Source of the DNA: Gigantopelta aegis
Taxonomy: Eukaryota; Mollusca; Gastropoda; Neomphalida; Peltospiridae
Direction: 5' to 3'
Assembly: GCF_016097555.1 (NCBI RefSeq)
Contig: NC_054706.1
Coordinates: 76,456,417-76,520,416, forward strand
Length of the DNA stretch: 64,000 bases
The position numbers were made by a program, and so were the translations under genes. This document shows positions 1 to 14,100 of this stretch, piece after piece (position 1 is the stretch's first letter; the number at the start of each line of letters is the position of its first letter). The notes below the pieces were generated by a model, which searched no databases, was not told where the DNA came from, and saw nothing but the letters and a program-made list of their open reading frames with translations.

Positions 1-40
1 ATGGCTAGTGGATTTTTATAACAATTCTAGAATCCCTGCG

Positions 41-303
41 TATCGTATCGTATCGTATCGTATCGTATATCTCATATCACATCTCACATCTCACATCACA
101 TCACATCACATCACACCTCACATCACATCACATCACATCTCACATCTCACATCTCACACATCACATATCACATATCACATCTCACATCACATCTCACATC
201 TCACATCACATCACACATCACACATCACATCTCACATCACATCTCACATTACACATCACATCACATCACAGCACATCACATCACATCATATTACATCATA
301 TAA
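41..303. repeat. degenerate TATCG / CACAT microsatellite
   Basis: Short TATCG repeats (about 41-68) pass into a long run of CACAT and CTCACA variants to about 303. It is simple sequence. The open frame running through it encodes only Ser/His/Thr low-complexity peptide and is not a gene. Confidence 0.9.
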
Positions 304-404
304 TATTATTTGATATACCAGTCGTTGTTCCCAAAATTGTTTGGGGTTGTTTTTTTAATCAAAACAAACATAATTCCTGTATTTTATTTTAATGAACAAC
401 TCTT

Positions 405-795
405 TTAAAGGGACATTCCTGAGTTTTCTGCAAGTTTTAAGATGCTATCGACTAACAGAGACGTTTTCACGACTGTAATTACATATCAAATATATTTTTC
501 TGCATAAAATATTAGTGGCTGTATATTAAACGTGTTTCTAATCGTTGTAATATTTGTAAAAAGTTAAATTTCATTTTATTTCCTAAACAAATATTTTTTC
601 GTACGTACGAAATTATTTGAAGACAAAATCCAGTTTTGGCTTCTTACAAATATTAAGACGACCAGAAACACATTGAATATACAGATAATGATATTCTAAA
701 CAAGAAAATATATTTAATATGTAAATTTAATCGTAGAAATATTTTATTTGTCGGAAACATCTTACAATGGAGCAAGCTCGGGAATGTCCCTTTAA
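405..795. mobile_element. palindromic MITE, family A
   Basis: The segment starts with TTAAAGGGACATTCC (405-419) and ends with its exact reverse complement (781-795). The arms stay partly complementary inward: a GTGTTTCTAATCG-like motif on the left and CGACCAGAAACACATTG on the right. It has no coding capacity and is about 391 bp. A second copy with the same 15-bp termini lies at 40752-42506. The TTAA at the ends could be the target duplication, but this cannot be proved from two copies. Confidence 0.75.
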
Positions 796-1638
796 TATAA
801 TGCATATATATCCATTCGGCTTGCTGCTAATTGGCAAGAGTAGGTATGTGGCGAAAGTGGGTTTCTATATCATCTTGTAACAATAACACAGATCTATTGG
901 GACATGGATACAGCAAGAAATAGTTTGTTAGCTAAATCATTTGGTTTAAACAATATTTATTTGCAGATCAAATTTAGGATTGACCAACAGACAAGTGCCA
1001 GCTATTAAATTGTATATGTAGTAAGTTGCTATAGCACATATAACTACATTACGTTATTTTGTTTAATGTACATGTATATATTTAGAATTTCATTATTATC
1101 ATTAGTTTGATTATTGCTGCGTCACCAGGCTGTGTTTATATGTATTAATGGTATTAAATCATGTTGATTTTGCGTTGCATTGCGCTGTATTGTATTTCAA
1201 ATTCGGTTTATTAAACGTGTAGTATTGCTACTACCTTACAAAAACAAAAGATATTACAAAATGGAGAGACTAGGTGGTAGTTTCATATATTCATATATGT
1301 GTACGTTTTAATCAAACACCCCCCCCCCCCCCCCCCACAAGACGTAGGTGCTCAAAATTGAAGGAGGGGTATAAAAAGAAAAATGGAAGAACCCGGAACT
1401 GTTTTTGCAGCAACCAAAATAAACAAAACACCATCCCAAGGAAACCGTATGCAACATTGAAATATTATCAAGTTTATTTTACCTTGTTGGCAAGTGCAGT
1501 TTTGTACTTATATATTGTGCAATGCCCGTAGCTGAGTACTCTGCCTTGCTGCCTACCACAGGATAGCCAGAGTACTCTGACAGTTCATGAAGATAAACGT
1601 CTCCGGCACGATATTTATTATTGTGATGTTTATTGAAA
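796..1638. other. no gene seen
   Basis: AT-rich non-coding sequence with a C run at about 1319-1336. No exon, RNA gene or recognisable mobile element was identified. Confidence 0.5.
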
Positions 1639-1819
1639 AATATCCGCCCGGTCCCCCCTTCCCCTAACCCTAACCCTAACCCTAACCCTAACCTTAACTC
1701 CAAACCTAACCCCAACCCTAGCCATAACCCCAACCCTAACCCTAACCCTAACCCTAATCCTCAACCCTCAACCCTCAACCCTAACTAAAAATAATAATGG
1801 AGGGGACCGGGCGGATATT
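1639..1819. mobile_element. short inverted-repeat element filled with telomere-like repeats
   Basis: Perfect 18-bp inverted repeats, AATATCCGCCCGGTCCCC at 1639-1656 and its complement at 1802-1819, enclose about 130 bp of CCCTAA repeats (about 1662-1788) with CCCCAA, CCATAA and CCCTCAA variants. CCCTAA/TTAGGG is the usual animal telomere repeat. The terminal inverted repeats suggest a small mobile or amplified unit rather than a chromosome end. Confidence 0.6.
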
Positions 1820-1912
1820 ATACCCTGACAGAGAGCTATAGTTGCAGTTATAGTATATACAGAATACTAAACGAGCTTGCCTGTCATACCATGGCATTTT
1901 TATGAAACGAAT

Positions 1913-1963
1913 GAACAGTTTTGGTATCTGACAAGCGAAAGCGAGTCAGATACCAACACTGTT
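1913..1963. repeat. strong hairpin
   Basis: Arms of 20 nt, GAACAGTTTTGGTATCTGAC (1913-1932) and GTCAGATACCAACACTGTTC (1944-1963), pair with one mismatch around an 11-nt loop. No gene is associated with it. Confidence 0.6.
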
Positions 1964-2411
1964 CACGAGTTGTAGTACATTTTACAGTATGAAAAAAAAG
2001 GCGTTCCCTGTGGGACGGACTATAGACGTACATTTTGACAGTTGGACAGTTATATGCCCATTACTGTCTGAGAACAATGTATAGCAATATTATGCAATAT
2101 GAGCCTACCAAACAGTAGTCAAAGATTCCCACTCTAATACAACAACAATCCTATGTTTGACGTTAAATACTATTACATCAATCATTCTTAAAGGTGGAGT
2201 AAACTCAAACAAGAGCTTTATGTGTTGGAAAGATGCATACCCGGACCACCAACACATACTGACACTTTAACAAATGAAAAACGTGTAATTTTAGAGTTAA
2301 TAAAAAAACATGATTATTCCTGCTAACTGGGGGCAGCCATTTTGTTTCATTTTTGTGACATCTGGTGGTATAGCTTGGGGCGAAGGGACATCAACTCCGT
2401 CCATCTCCTCT
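1964..2411. other. no gene seen
   Basis: Non-coding. The only notable item is a motif around GTTCCCTGTGGGACGGACTA (2004-2023), which recurs with changes near 20740-20760 and is probably a fragment of an unidentified dispersed repeat. Confidence 0.4.
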
Positions 2412-2740
2412 ATGCACAGTGTAAACAAACGCTCTAATTTACAACAAGGCACTTCGCTTTCATCAACCTGACTTGTAAAACAACATAAATGACTTGATAG
2501 TATTATAAACTATTTAACTAAATATATTTCAATTTGCATCAATAGAACGAAATGGAGTTATAATATTTTTATTTTTTTTTAAATACAAAGGAAAAAAAAG
2601 CATATTATTAGGCCTATTGGTATGCTACGTTTGAGCAAAAACGACCACTCACGATAATTTTCTTTTCTTTGGGACTACGTAATTGGTTAGTTTTGTGATT
2701 TTAGATGGGAAAGTCTACTTAATCAAGGGTTTTACACAAT
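2412..2740 (+). repeat. dispersed repeat, inverted copy of 34561-34880
   Basis: This segment is closely similar to the reverse complement of 34561-34880. Shared landmarks are GCACAGTGTAAACAAACGCT at the start, TTTGCATCAATAGAACGAAA in the middle, the TAATTTTCTTTTCTTTGG block, and AGTCTACTTAATCAA at the end. The other copy lies just downstream of a small open exon (35229-35047, - strand), so this could be the non-coding flank of a duplicated gene fragment or element. Confidence 0.7.
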
Positions 2741-3403
2741 TACTTACAGTAATAAAGCAGGATGGCTGATCGATTACGATTAGAGGGGTGTCTGTGCGGT
2801 TAACACACAATACCCTGTGATCTTAATAAAAGAGGCACGTTTTTTTAGTATGTCTAGACACAGTGTCTGGGGACCGTCTAAATATACACCTGCCAATCAG
2901 GAACCACAGGTACAGGCGACGGAAAGAAAATACCAAATAACTAAGAAAACACTCCGATTATTTCAGTACGTGGGTTAATTTATGTACAAAACATAAGACA
3001 GTTATTTCAACACTGACAATGGTGGTTTATTTTCTATTAAAAATAATATATAATTGTTGCTGGCTTACTGGAATGACTATTATTACAGAATATTGCGATG
3101 CATCTGCAAAAATCAGGTATGTTTTGTTTCTTCAGTTCAAAGACTAATTCCTGACATGACACGTTGGGTATTACGTAACCACCAGCTCGCTAGAGGGCGT
3201 ATTCACTGGGATGATACAAAATGGCTGCACCCTTTATATATAATAGCTGTCACATTTAACCGTTTTATTAATTAACTATACAATTATACTTGTTGATATT
3301 AAGCAATAATGTGCATTATATATCGTTGAATATGCATACCAGGTCAAATGCCTTAATTGTCCCTTCCTTTAAGTTCCCTGACAGCAAATGTTTCACATCA
3401 TAA

Positions 3404-3507
3404 TTACTAATATACACACTACAGAAAGAAACCCATCAGCAACTAGGTATTTGAAACATTGAAAGGGGATGCTGTCGGGTTTGTTTCTGTAGTGTGTGTA
3501 TTAGTAG
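3404..3507. mobile_element. palindromic MITE, family B
   Basis: The left arm TACTAATATACACACTACAG with following GAAAGAAACCC is answered on the right by GGGTTTGTTTCTGTAGTGTG and TGTATTAGTA. The unit is about 104 bp, almost all stem. A diverged copy is at about 40534-40646. Confidence 0.7.
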
Positions 3508-4169
3508 TTAATATGTAAAATATTTATTATCGAATTCGGAAATGTACAGGGTTATTGTTGCATTAGAGTGAGAATTTTTGCCTACCCTGCAATTACGTGT
3601 TTTCTCACAGTAGAGCACTCCGGCTATTATTGCCTTGTGACTGACTATAGAAAAACAAAAGGGGTCCAACACCCCACTGTCATTTCTATGACCAATAAAA
3701 TATAGTTGTGAATGATCCTGTAAATTTCAATGAATTAAATAAATGTTTTTTTTGGGGTTTTTTTGTTTTTTTTTAAATTAAATAAATAAATTTACTGTGG
3801 ACACTGTGGTCTCACGAAAAACTATTCAGTGCTTAAATCCTACATTCCACAATTGATTTTTTACCCTGTCTGTACATATTTAATGCCATCTCCAAAACAC
3901 TTCTGTTGAAATCTGTTTCTGACCATCCATTTCACATTCTTTCAGTAAAGTTGTGTCCAAGTGTATTGGGCCACACGGTGCAGTCTAATAGACTAAAGGC
4001 ATGCATCAACAGCTAGTATGATTACAGTGCTGGACAATAATGCCAGACACCAAATAGCTGTAGTTTAAAATGTGCTGATTTGTCACTAAATGTTTTTTCC
4101 CTTTCACGGCTTCAAATTATTTACTCTTTTTATTTCTTTTGTACAGGAGACTAGGATTGCCACCTAACC
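3508..4169. other. upstream region of NTAN1
   Basis: No coding exon is seen. A pyrimidine-rich stretch ending in TTTTGTACAG at about 4145, 24 nt before the NTAN1 start codon, looks like a 3' splice site. The 5' UTR is therefore probably split and the promoter lies further left. Confidence 0.4.
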
Positions 4170-6697
4170 ATGCCTCTTATTGTTGAAGGAAGACTCGTAG
4201 AAGTCCCAGCCAGTGTTGCTGAATTTTTCAAAACTTACCCAAACTTTAAGGTTTCTTTAAAAAAACCATCAACCTTATTTTTTTGTTGAAGGCATTTAAA
4301 AAAAAAAAAAAATTATGAGATGATAAAATGTACTATACTTTAATGTAAAGCATATGTAAGTTAGAATGGATTGTAACCAGGTGTAACAAAATTGTTACAT
4401 AATTAGTTTATATCATTTCTTGGAGATCTTGCATGGATTCAGTATTTTCTGGTTAATACATAACTTTGGTTAATATTATTCATAATCAATGTGCTCTAAT
4501 GGTGTCGTTAAACAAAAACAAAAACAAAAAAAAAATTATTCATAGAGCCAAATATAACTGAAAGTGAAGTGTTAATCTAACAGACACCTTCATATCAAAG
4601 ACCACATTTGCTTGGGGAAACTATTCTTTTCATATTCCAAGGTATTTATAACACACTTGAGGACGAGATCTAGCTCAGTCTGTATCTAGAGCGCTCACTG
4701 AGATCCTTGCATTGTTCGATCAAATCACCTCAGTGGATCCATTCTCTGATATGGTTTCCCCCATTTCCATCCACTAAACTGGTACATCAAAGACTGCAGT
4801 ATGTGCTGTCCTACCTGTGGGGAAATGCATATAAAAGATCCCTAGCTACTAATGAAAAAATGTAGCAGGTTTCCTCTCTAAGACAAATGTTTGACATCCA
4901 ATACCTAATGTACTCTAATAGTGTTCTTAAACAGGCAAATGTCTTTTTAACACACTGGTTTTCATTACTGCTAAATTGAATGGAAAATGCTGTCTTTCTT
5001 CAGTAAATTTTATATTCACTTTCAGTTGTCCTCTGAACGTTTGTGCAGTCAGCAATCCCAAGAAGTGGGTCCAAAAGGACTTTTGTATGTGGGTCAGCGA
5101 GAGATAGGGGGCACAACTCCTGATGATGGTTAGTCATTGAGATTATTTTGAGGAGCAGAGTGTTACGTAGTGTAGGCCTTTGAGAATTGATAATTTGTAT
5201 AAGCCTTTTATGGGTTACGCACAAATTCAGGTAGCCCATTTTGTTTTACTTAACCCATCATGACCATGTAAATGGTGTCATAAATTCAATACGCAAACGA
5301 ACAATGGGTTACGCAAACTATATTTGTGTGAACGACGCGCAAACAAAACTATCGCACTCGCAATTTTCATAGGCCTGTAGTGGTACTAGAGTGTCAATCC
5401 ATCTTAGTAGATCAATAATGTTATTGTCTTTCCCCACCAATATCCCAGTGTGTGCTATCTTGCCAGTATTTATGGATTTGTTGTAGTTTTGTGGAATGAG
5501 GTACAAGGGAGTGGAAGGTGATGGCATGTTGGCTGGTTTACATCTATTGGAATACCTTTACAGAAGAATGTGGGAGAGTGGTTTCCTATTCATGATTTGG
5601 TTCAACAATGTACAGTGGAATGTTATGTTTTTTTAATTTGAATCTTAGATAACTATTTTTCCAATTTCTTAAAACTGTTGATATTGTTGAAAAATATAAT
5701 GTGTAGTTTATTTGTTCTTACAGATGATGTTCATGTGCTGGGGAGTGATGATGCAACAACCTGTCATGTGGTAGTTCTTCTCCACACAGGTAATCCTACA
5801 CTTGGTCCACTTATAAACATCAATAAACATTATAAAAGATAAATTAAATAAAGATATGAAAAGCACTGAAGCTTGGTGTAAAAACAACATGTTTCTGAAT
5901 GAGAATAAAACAAAAAGCACTTTAATAACTACTGCCCAAAAATTATCACACATATTAAACAAAAGGATATAGAATTTAGAGGTATGCAAAGCACTAACTT
6001 CAAAAATAACTGCTAGCAAAAATAAAGAAGTATCTTCCTCTAAACATTAGAATACTTTATTTTAATGCTTATATTCAACCATTATTCGATTACTGCTTGA
6101 CTATATGGGGAAATTGTTCTAAATTAGACTGAGAAAGAATAAATAAATTACAAAAAAGAACAGCACTTACAGTGTTATTATTTTTGACAAATCACCTGAT
6201 GATTTACTTTTTCATGAACTAAAGTGGCTAAAAATAAACAGAAGAATCGAATATCAAAAGCCATTCTTGTATATAAAACACTAAACGGACTTGCTCCTCA
6301 GTACCTCGGAGACCTGTTCAATCCAATATCATCAATTTATGAACGTCGCTCCATTGATGATGGAAATATGTTAGCTCCCCGACCAAAAATAGAGCACTAC
6401 AAGAAAAGCTTTCAATTTTCTGGAGTTGGTATCTGGAAGAGTTTACCTAATGATGTTAAAAATGTACTAGTTTAAATATATTTAAGAATTTATTTTACAA
6501 ACAGTTCTTAGAAACATGATTGCTCTTCTACATAATTATGTCTTGATATCTTTTATGGTTGTATATATTGTACAAACATGTATGGTTTTGTTAGTTTTTA
6601 TTTTTAATAATATGATTATTGTTATTATTATTGTTATAATTAGTAAGAAGGCCTCAGGGGAGAATAGTCTAGAAGTAACTGAGCTACCTTTTATAAA

Positions 6698-6731
<34 letters not shown>

Positions 6732-9700
6732 CTTATAGTATCAATAATAATCTTACAAGTCCCATAATGTTCATACACAATTTTGAAGGCAATATTCAAG
6801 CTCTTTTTAAACCATTTTGAAGGCAATATTCAAGCTCTTTTTAAACCATTTTGAAGGCAATATTCAAGCTCTTTTTAAACCATTTTGAAGGCAATATTCA
6901 AGCTCTTTTTAAACAATTTTCATTTTACAGTTTTCAAAAGGCTTTTGCATTAACCATATTCAGCTGCTAACACTTGGTCTCAAATATTTGTGTCAGTAGT
7001 CATAATGGTGTATCCAACAATTTCAACATTTGTGATCAAATGAACCTGCACCATAAAAGGTGTCAAGAATACCAGCTGACAAATTTTGGAATTAAGAGAA
7101 AATAAACTTGAGGAAGGTAAATTTTAATATTTATCACCTGAAAAGGTTGTAGATAATCAAAAATGCATTGCATGTTATTTCAATCTAATTGAAGAAAAAC
7201 ATTTGAGTGGTTTTGAGGTCAGCATGTTTGTAGTTAATTTGAGCACATTGATATTGGCTATACTTATTTCAGGCACAACTTGTATCTCCTTAGCTTTGAT
7301 GCAATCTAAAGCCCTGTTATCTGTTATGTTTTTATTTAGTTTTTACAAAAAATAATAATTTCAGGTTCAGGAGCAGTGTGTATAGGTCATTTTGATGGGT
7401 GTGAAACCAAGAAAGGTCTTGAGTCCATGGTGGAACTGGTCCTGGAATTGTCTAAAGATGAAACATCTGGGAGGTGTGATGTAGTCTTATTATTTCACAC
7501 TTTTAACAATAATGCTGTGTATAAGAAATTATTTCAGAGGCGAGTGGGTGTGTCCATTCATAAAACAAAAATACAATTTGTTAAGGTGCATTTTGGGAAA
7601 GATTTGATCAACATCAGGCCCTCAATGTTCAGTGTCTATTTCTGTGAAAACTGTACCACTCTTAATTCTTGTAGGTAGACCTTAATACATCTTATGGAGG
7701 TGGGGGAGACATTTATGATTTAAAAAAAAAAAAAAATTGATATCGGCATAAGTCCATTTTTGTGATCCAACCCCCATTGTTAATCCACTCGTATAGTTAA
7801 GGATTATGTTTTTTTTTTTACATTCATCAGGATATGACTATGAAAAATCATCTCACATAAGCAAAGAACATCAAACCTTTTTTTTGGTCTTTAACATCAA
7901 TGGTCAATAAGACAAAATACCAGTATGAAGTGATGTATTCAGGTATGATGTTCCATGACAACATTATTTTTATATTCATTGAGAAATTAACAAACTCACA
8001 CTGCTATAGCTGGACCAGTGGGATGACGTTTCCCAGATAATTGTAATGAAAGTAACAGCATTTTACTTATAATTGTGTTATTGATTGTTTTTGTGTTTGT
8101 TACATTCCAGACTGGAAATCCATCTTGTTGGAGGATTCACAGATGAGGCTGGACATTCTGAGAAGTTGTCACTAGAAATTTTAAGTAAAGAAACATCACT
8201 AGCTGCAAAAGAAATGTTTTATTTAACAATGCACTTTTTAAACTACAGTTTTATAGTGTCAGACATATAGACAGATATTGAGAAAGGAAACCTACTGCTG
8301 CCACTCCATGAGCTACTATTTTCAATTAGCAGCAATCTGCGATATATCCTCAGACAATCGTATCGCATTTCACTGAAAACTGAATTTTAACTTCTGTTTG
8401 TCTACATGTGAAAAGTGTCTGAGTGGTGTTCGCTCAATGGTTTTTAATATGGTGTTTATCGCGTTTTGCGATGAAACTCTTCATATTGTCTGAAATAAAG
8501 TTGCCTGAGGAAAATGACTAAACCGTTTTTCTACACAAGCTGATGTTTGGTTTGAATAATTGATCAGTATATCTTTATTATATTTTAATATGTTGATATT
8601 GAAACAGTTATATACTTTTAAGACCCATCCATTAGTTCCAGACATTACAAACATGGATGCAGCAATATAGAATATTATAACAGTAACATTAATAGTCCTG
8701 CAACAGATGATGGAGAAAGGTACATACAGGGTGGGAAAATATGGGGAGGGGAGATAGAAAGAGACCGGATCAGTGATAGTCAAATCACTGTAATATGCTG
8801 AATGAATGTACAGGGTATTTTGATAGAATTTATTTATTATTAGCACATGTTTGAGTTTATCTCTATTGTCTGTGTTACAGAAGTCCTAACGGGTCATCCA
8901 AGTGAAATCAGTTTGGTCACAGCCTGCATTACAGGTAAATCAATACCTAGTTGAACATTTTGAAAAACAAATACACATTAAATTGATTAAATTGTAGTTT
9001 TCTAAATTGTTTTCCATATTTCTACTTAACTTCCATGTTTCTAATAACAGACCACATATTAAGAACCTTTTAATAATAATATGCATCATTGTACAGATAA
9101 TAATAAAACAGTACTTAAGTTTGAAGTAAAATATTCATTATGAGAATACACGTATACCTGGATTCATTAAGATGAGTGTTTTTTTGCAGTAACTTGATGT
9201 AACACAAATCTACATATGTGATCTGTAATGTTTTCAGATCAGAACACCGTCTATAAGGAAGGTGTCCCGTTTCCTGTCATATACGGACTGGGTAAGACAG
9301 AAAATGAAGAGAGAACCAATTATGCATATCAATAAATAATGATGCAATTGTTTTCTACAAGAAATATATTAACAAGAAGTACGTTTTGTTACATGTTCTC
9401 TTACTTGAACATAAATTACGATCATATGATTGTGTATTGGGTGGGTCTGGGTGAACACATGAACTGGCTTATGTCTAACTCTTGGGGCTGGCTCTGGTTG
9501 TGTATTGGATGGGTCTGAGTGAACACATGAACTGGCTTATGTCTAACTCTTGGGGCTGGCTCTGGTTGTGTATTGGGTGGGTCTGAGTGAACACATGAAC
9601 TGGCTTATGTCTAACTCTTGGGGCTGGCTCTGGTTGTGTATTGGGTGGGTCTGGGTGAACACATGGACTGGCTTATGTCTAACTCTTGGGGCTGGCTCTG

Positions 9701-11070
9701 GTTGTGTATTGGGTGGGTCTGAGTGAACACATGACCTGGCTTATATCTAACTCTTGGGGCTGGCTCTGGTTGTGTATTGGATGGGTCTGAGTGAACACAT
9801 GAACTGGCTTATGTCTAACTCTTGGGGCTGGCTCTGGTTGTGTATTGGATGGGTCTGGGTGAACACATGGTCTAACTCTTGGGCTGGCTCTGGTTGTGTA
9901 TTGGGTGGGTGTGGGTGAACACATGCACTGGCTTATGTCTAACTCTTGGGGCTGGCTCTGGTTGTGTATTGGGTGGGTCTGAGTGAACACATGAACTGGC
10001 TTATGTCTAACTCTTGGGGCTGGCTCTGGTTGTGTATTGGATGGGTCTGGGTGAACACATGAACTGGCTTATGTCCAACTCTTGGGGCTGGCTCTGGTTG
10101 TGTATTGGATGGGTCTGGGTGAACACATGAACTGGCTTATGTCTACCTTTTGGGGATGGCTCTGGTTGTGTATTGGGTGGGTCTGAGTGAACACATGAAC
10201 TGGCTTATGTCTAACTCTTGGGGCTGGTTCTGGTTGTGTATTGGGTGGGTCTGGGTGAACACATAAACTGGCTTATGTCTAACTCTTGGGGCTGGCTCTG
10301 GTTGTGTATTGGGTGGGTCTGAGTGAACACATGAACTGGCTTATGTCTAACTCTTGGGGCTGGCTCTGGTTGAGGTGAAACATTTGTCAAGTTATCTATT
10401 ATGCTTAAAAATTTGACAAAATTATTACAAAGTTCTACATTACACTATACAATAGGTCACTCACTGGTCTGGCATTTATGAAATCCAATGGCACCCCATT
10501 TCACAACAGACCAAGACAAAATATTCAGGTCATAGTTGTTTTTTCTTGGTACAGAGTCGAATCTTCAGTTAATGAAAATCGATCATAGTAATATTTGCAA
10601 TATTTTCCTGTTTCACCCTATTGTATCAGTAGGTTCTTTCCACTAGAATGGCTTACATTTTAAATAATTTTAGAGATGCTTGTTAAATAAAACTTGGTGG
10701 GGTCTTAGTAGTTTTCCCTGTTTCAGCTGTGGATGTGAAAACAAGAAATCTCTATAAGGCAACATTTTCTGACAAGGGGCCTGATCTGCCATTGAGGGGA
10801 GCTCGACATTTTACTGGTGGAAAAGAGGTTGGTTTTTATTTGCTTGTTTACAGACGAGTCAACAAAAACAGATTTAAAAAAAAAATCTCTTGCATGGAAC
10901 AAATCATTGTAGAAGCATTTTTATATTTTTATCCATGGATGCTAAATCAGTACTTCAATTGTTTGTCATATTTGTCCTGCAGAAATATTAATAAGGAAAA
11001 GTAATCCTCATTCAAGATCAAGTAAAGAATTTCTGATACCAGCTAGTCATATTATTTGTCAACTGGATAC

Positions 11071-11124
<54 letters not shown>

Positions 11125-14100
11125 TAGATGTTTTAAATATATAAACAGAAATAAACATTTTTAATTTATACATTTATTTAATGAAGGAATATGTTGATTA
11201 TGTTTGGAAAAAAAAATATTAATTTTTTTTCCAGATGATTAACATATATGACTCCCATAGAAGATGGCTAAAAATCGGTCCATTCACCTACAAACCAATG
11301 CACTACTTGGAGATGTGGTGCGAGGCCCCAGACTATATCATTAGACAGGTAAATCTGGTTCATGTTGGTGTCAGTGGTTCAGTGGTGTATAGCTGATATC
11401 ATTAGATGGTAGATTCATGGTAGTGTCGGTGGTTTATAGCTGATATTAGACAGGTAGATCTGGTTCATGGTAGTGTCGGTGGTTTATAGCTGATATTAGA
11501 CAGGTAGATATTGTTCATGGTAGTGTCGGTGGTTTATAGCTGATATTAGACAGGTAGATATTGTTCATGGTAGTGTTGTTGGTTTATAGCTGATATCATT
11601 ACATGGTAGATTCATGGTAGTGTCAATGGTTTATAGCTGATATTAGACAGGTAGATATTGTTAATGGTAGTGTCGGTGGTTTATAGCTGATATTAGACAG
11701 GTAGATATTGTTCATGGTAGTGTCAGTGGTTTATAGCTGATATTAGACAGGTAGATATTGTTCATGGTAGTGTCAGTGGTTTATAGCTGATATCATTAGA
11801 TGGTAGATTCATGGTAGTGTCGGTGGTTTATAGCTGATATTAGACAGGTAGATATTGTTCATGGTAGTGTTGGTGGTTTATAGCTGATATTAGACAGGTA
11901 GATATTGTTCATGGTAGTGTCAGTGGTTTATAGCTGATATCTTTAGATGGTAGATTCATGGTAGTGTCGGTGGTTTATAGCTGATATTAGACAGGTAGAT
12001 ATTGTTCATGGTAGTGTCGGTGGTTTATAGCTGATATTAGACAGGTAGATATTGTTCATGGTAGTGTTGGTGGTTTATAGCTGATATTAGACAGGTAGAT
12101 ATTGTTCATGGTAGTGTCGGTGGTTTATAGCTGATATCATTAGATGGTAAATTCATGGTAGTGTCAGTGGTTTATAGCTGATATTAGACAGGTAGATATT
12201 GTTCATGGTAGTGTTGTTGGTTTATAGCTGATATCATTAGATGGCAGTGTCGGTGGTTTATAACTGATATTAGACAGGTAGATATTGTTCATGGTAGTGT
12301 CGGTGGTTTATAGCTGATATTAGACAGGTAGATATTGTTCATGGTAGTGTCAGTGGTTTATAGCTGATATTATTAGATGGTAGATTCATGGTAGTGTTGG
12401 TGGTTTATAGCTGATATTAGACAGGTAGATATTGTTCATGGTAGTGTCAGTGGTTTATAGCTGATATTAGACAGGTAGATATTGTTCATGGTAGTGTCGG
12501 TGGTTTTATAGCTGATATTGTTCATTAGATGGTAGATTGTCATAGCTGATATCATTAGTAGTGTCATGGTAGTGTTTGGTTTATAGCTGATATTAGACAG
12601 GTAGATATTGTTCATGGTAGTGTCGGTGGTTTATAGCTGATATTAGACAGGTAGATATTGTTCATGGTAGTGTCGGTGGTTTATAGCTGATATTATTAGA
12701 TGGTATATTGTTCATGGTAGTGTCGGTGGTTTATAGCTGATATTATTAGATGGTAGATTCATGGTAGTGTTGGTGGTTTATAGCTGATATTAGACAGGTA
12801 GATATTGTTCATGGTAGTGTCAGTGGTTTATAGCTGATATTAGACAGATAGATATTGTTCATGGTAGTGTCGGTGGTTTATAGCTGATATTAGACAGGTA
12901 GATATTGTTCATGGTAGTGTTGTTGGTTTATAGCTGATATCATTAGATGGCAGTGTCGGTGGTTTATAACTGATATTAGACAGGTAGATATTGTTCATGG
13001 TAGTGTTGGTGGTTTATAGCTGATATTAGACAGGTAGATATTGTTCATGGTAGTGTCGGTGGTTTATAGCTGATATCATTAGATGGTAAATTCATGGTAG
13101 TGTCAGTGGTTTATAGCTGATATTAGACAGATAGATATTGTTCATGGTAGTGTCGGTGGTTTATAGCTGATATCATTAGATGGTAGATTCATGGTAGTGT
13201 CGGTGGTTTATAGCTGATATTAGACAGGTAGATATTGTTCATGGTAGTGTTGGTGGTTTATAGCTGATATTAGACAGGTAGATATTGTTCATGGTAGTGT
13301 CAGTGGTTTATAGCTGATATCATTAGATGGTAGATTCATGGTAGTGTCGGTGGTTTATAGCTGATATTAGACAGGTAGATATTGTTCATGGTAGTGTTGG
13401 TGGTTTATAGCTGATATTAGACAGGTAGATATTGTTCATGGTAGTGTCAGTGGTTTATAGCTGATATCATTACCGTATTTGACCGGAAATAAGCCCATGT
13501 CTTTGAATAAGCCCCCCTCCGTTTTGATAGCATTTAAGAAATTAGGCCCTCATTCGTAAATAAGCCCATCCCCAACTTCGTCACCTTATAAATAACATGA
13601 AATTGCAAGTTTGCTCAAAGTTAATTTAAAAGGTCATACCTCCTGCAGATAATTAAACACAAATGTAACACAATATTTTACCACCAGTGAGATTTAGCAG
13701 TCTAACAATAACAGTGTGTAACATTGTTTTCAATTTCATGCCTGCAGTATTTCTCTGAAGTGCCCAAGTATGAACTAAAATTAAAACCAATGTCTATTTT
13801 TACCACCACACTGGGTCCGCAGTTAATGCTAATTAAGCAAATACTTTATTCTGATTGGCTAAGAACAATGACCTTAGATTGACAATTCTTTGTAGTGTAA
13901 GCTGGCTGCCTGTGTCAGAAACGTGTGTATACGCTATTGAGTTTGTTGTTAATTGCTGTTGTTTTAAGTCTTCTCAGCATTAATTTTGGATGTAAATAAA
14001 CAGCACTGGTAAATAATTGTGACATAGAAGGTGTGTTTAGATACTAGTAAAAAACTCACAATTTAATAAACAATTATTATTTATTAATAACAAATGGACC

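Noticed and set aside
8-313. Open frame of 101 codons in the first 300 bases
   Set aside because: It is a translation of the CACAT microsatellite, low complexity and without codon signal.
1662-1788. Chromosome end
   Set aside because: The CCCTAA run is short, degenerate, bounded by inverted repeats and followed by normal sequence and genes on both sides.
9679-9990. Antisense frame encoding repeated HPIHNQSQPQELDIS peptides
   Set aside because: The peptide repeat simply follows the 68-bp minisatellite inside NTAN1 intron 7. The unit is not a multiple of 3, and the frame exists only because of an indel.
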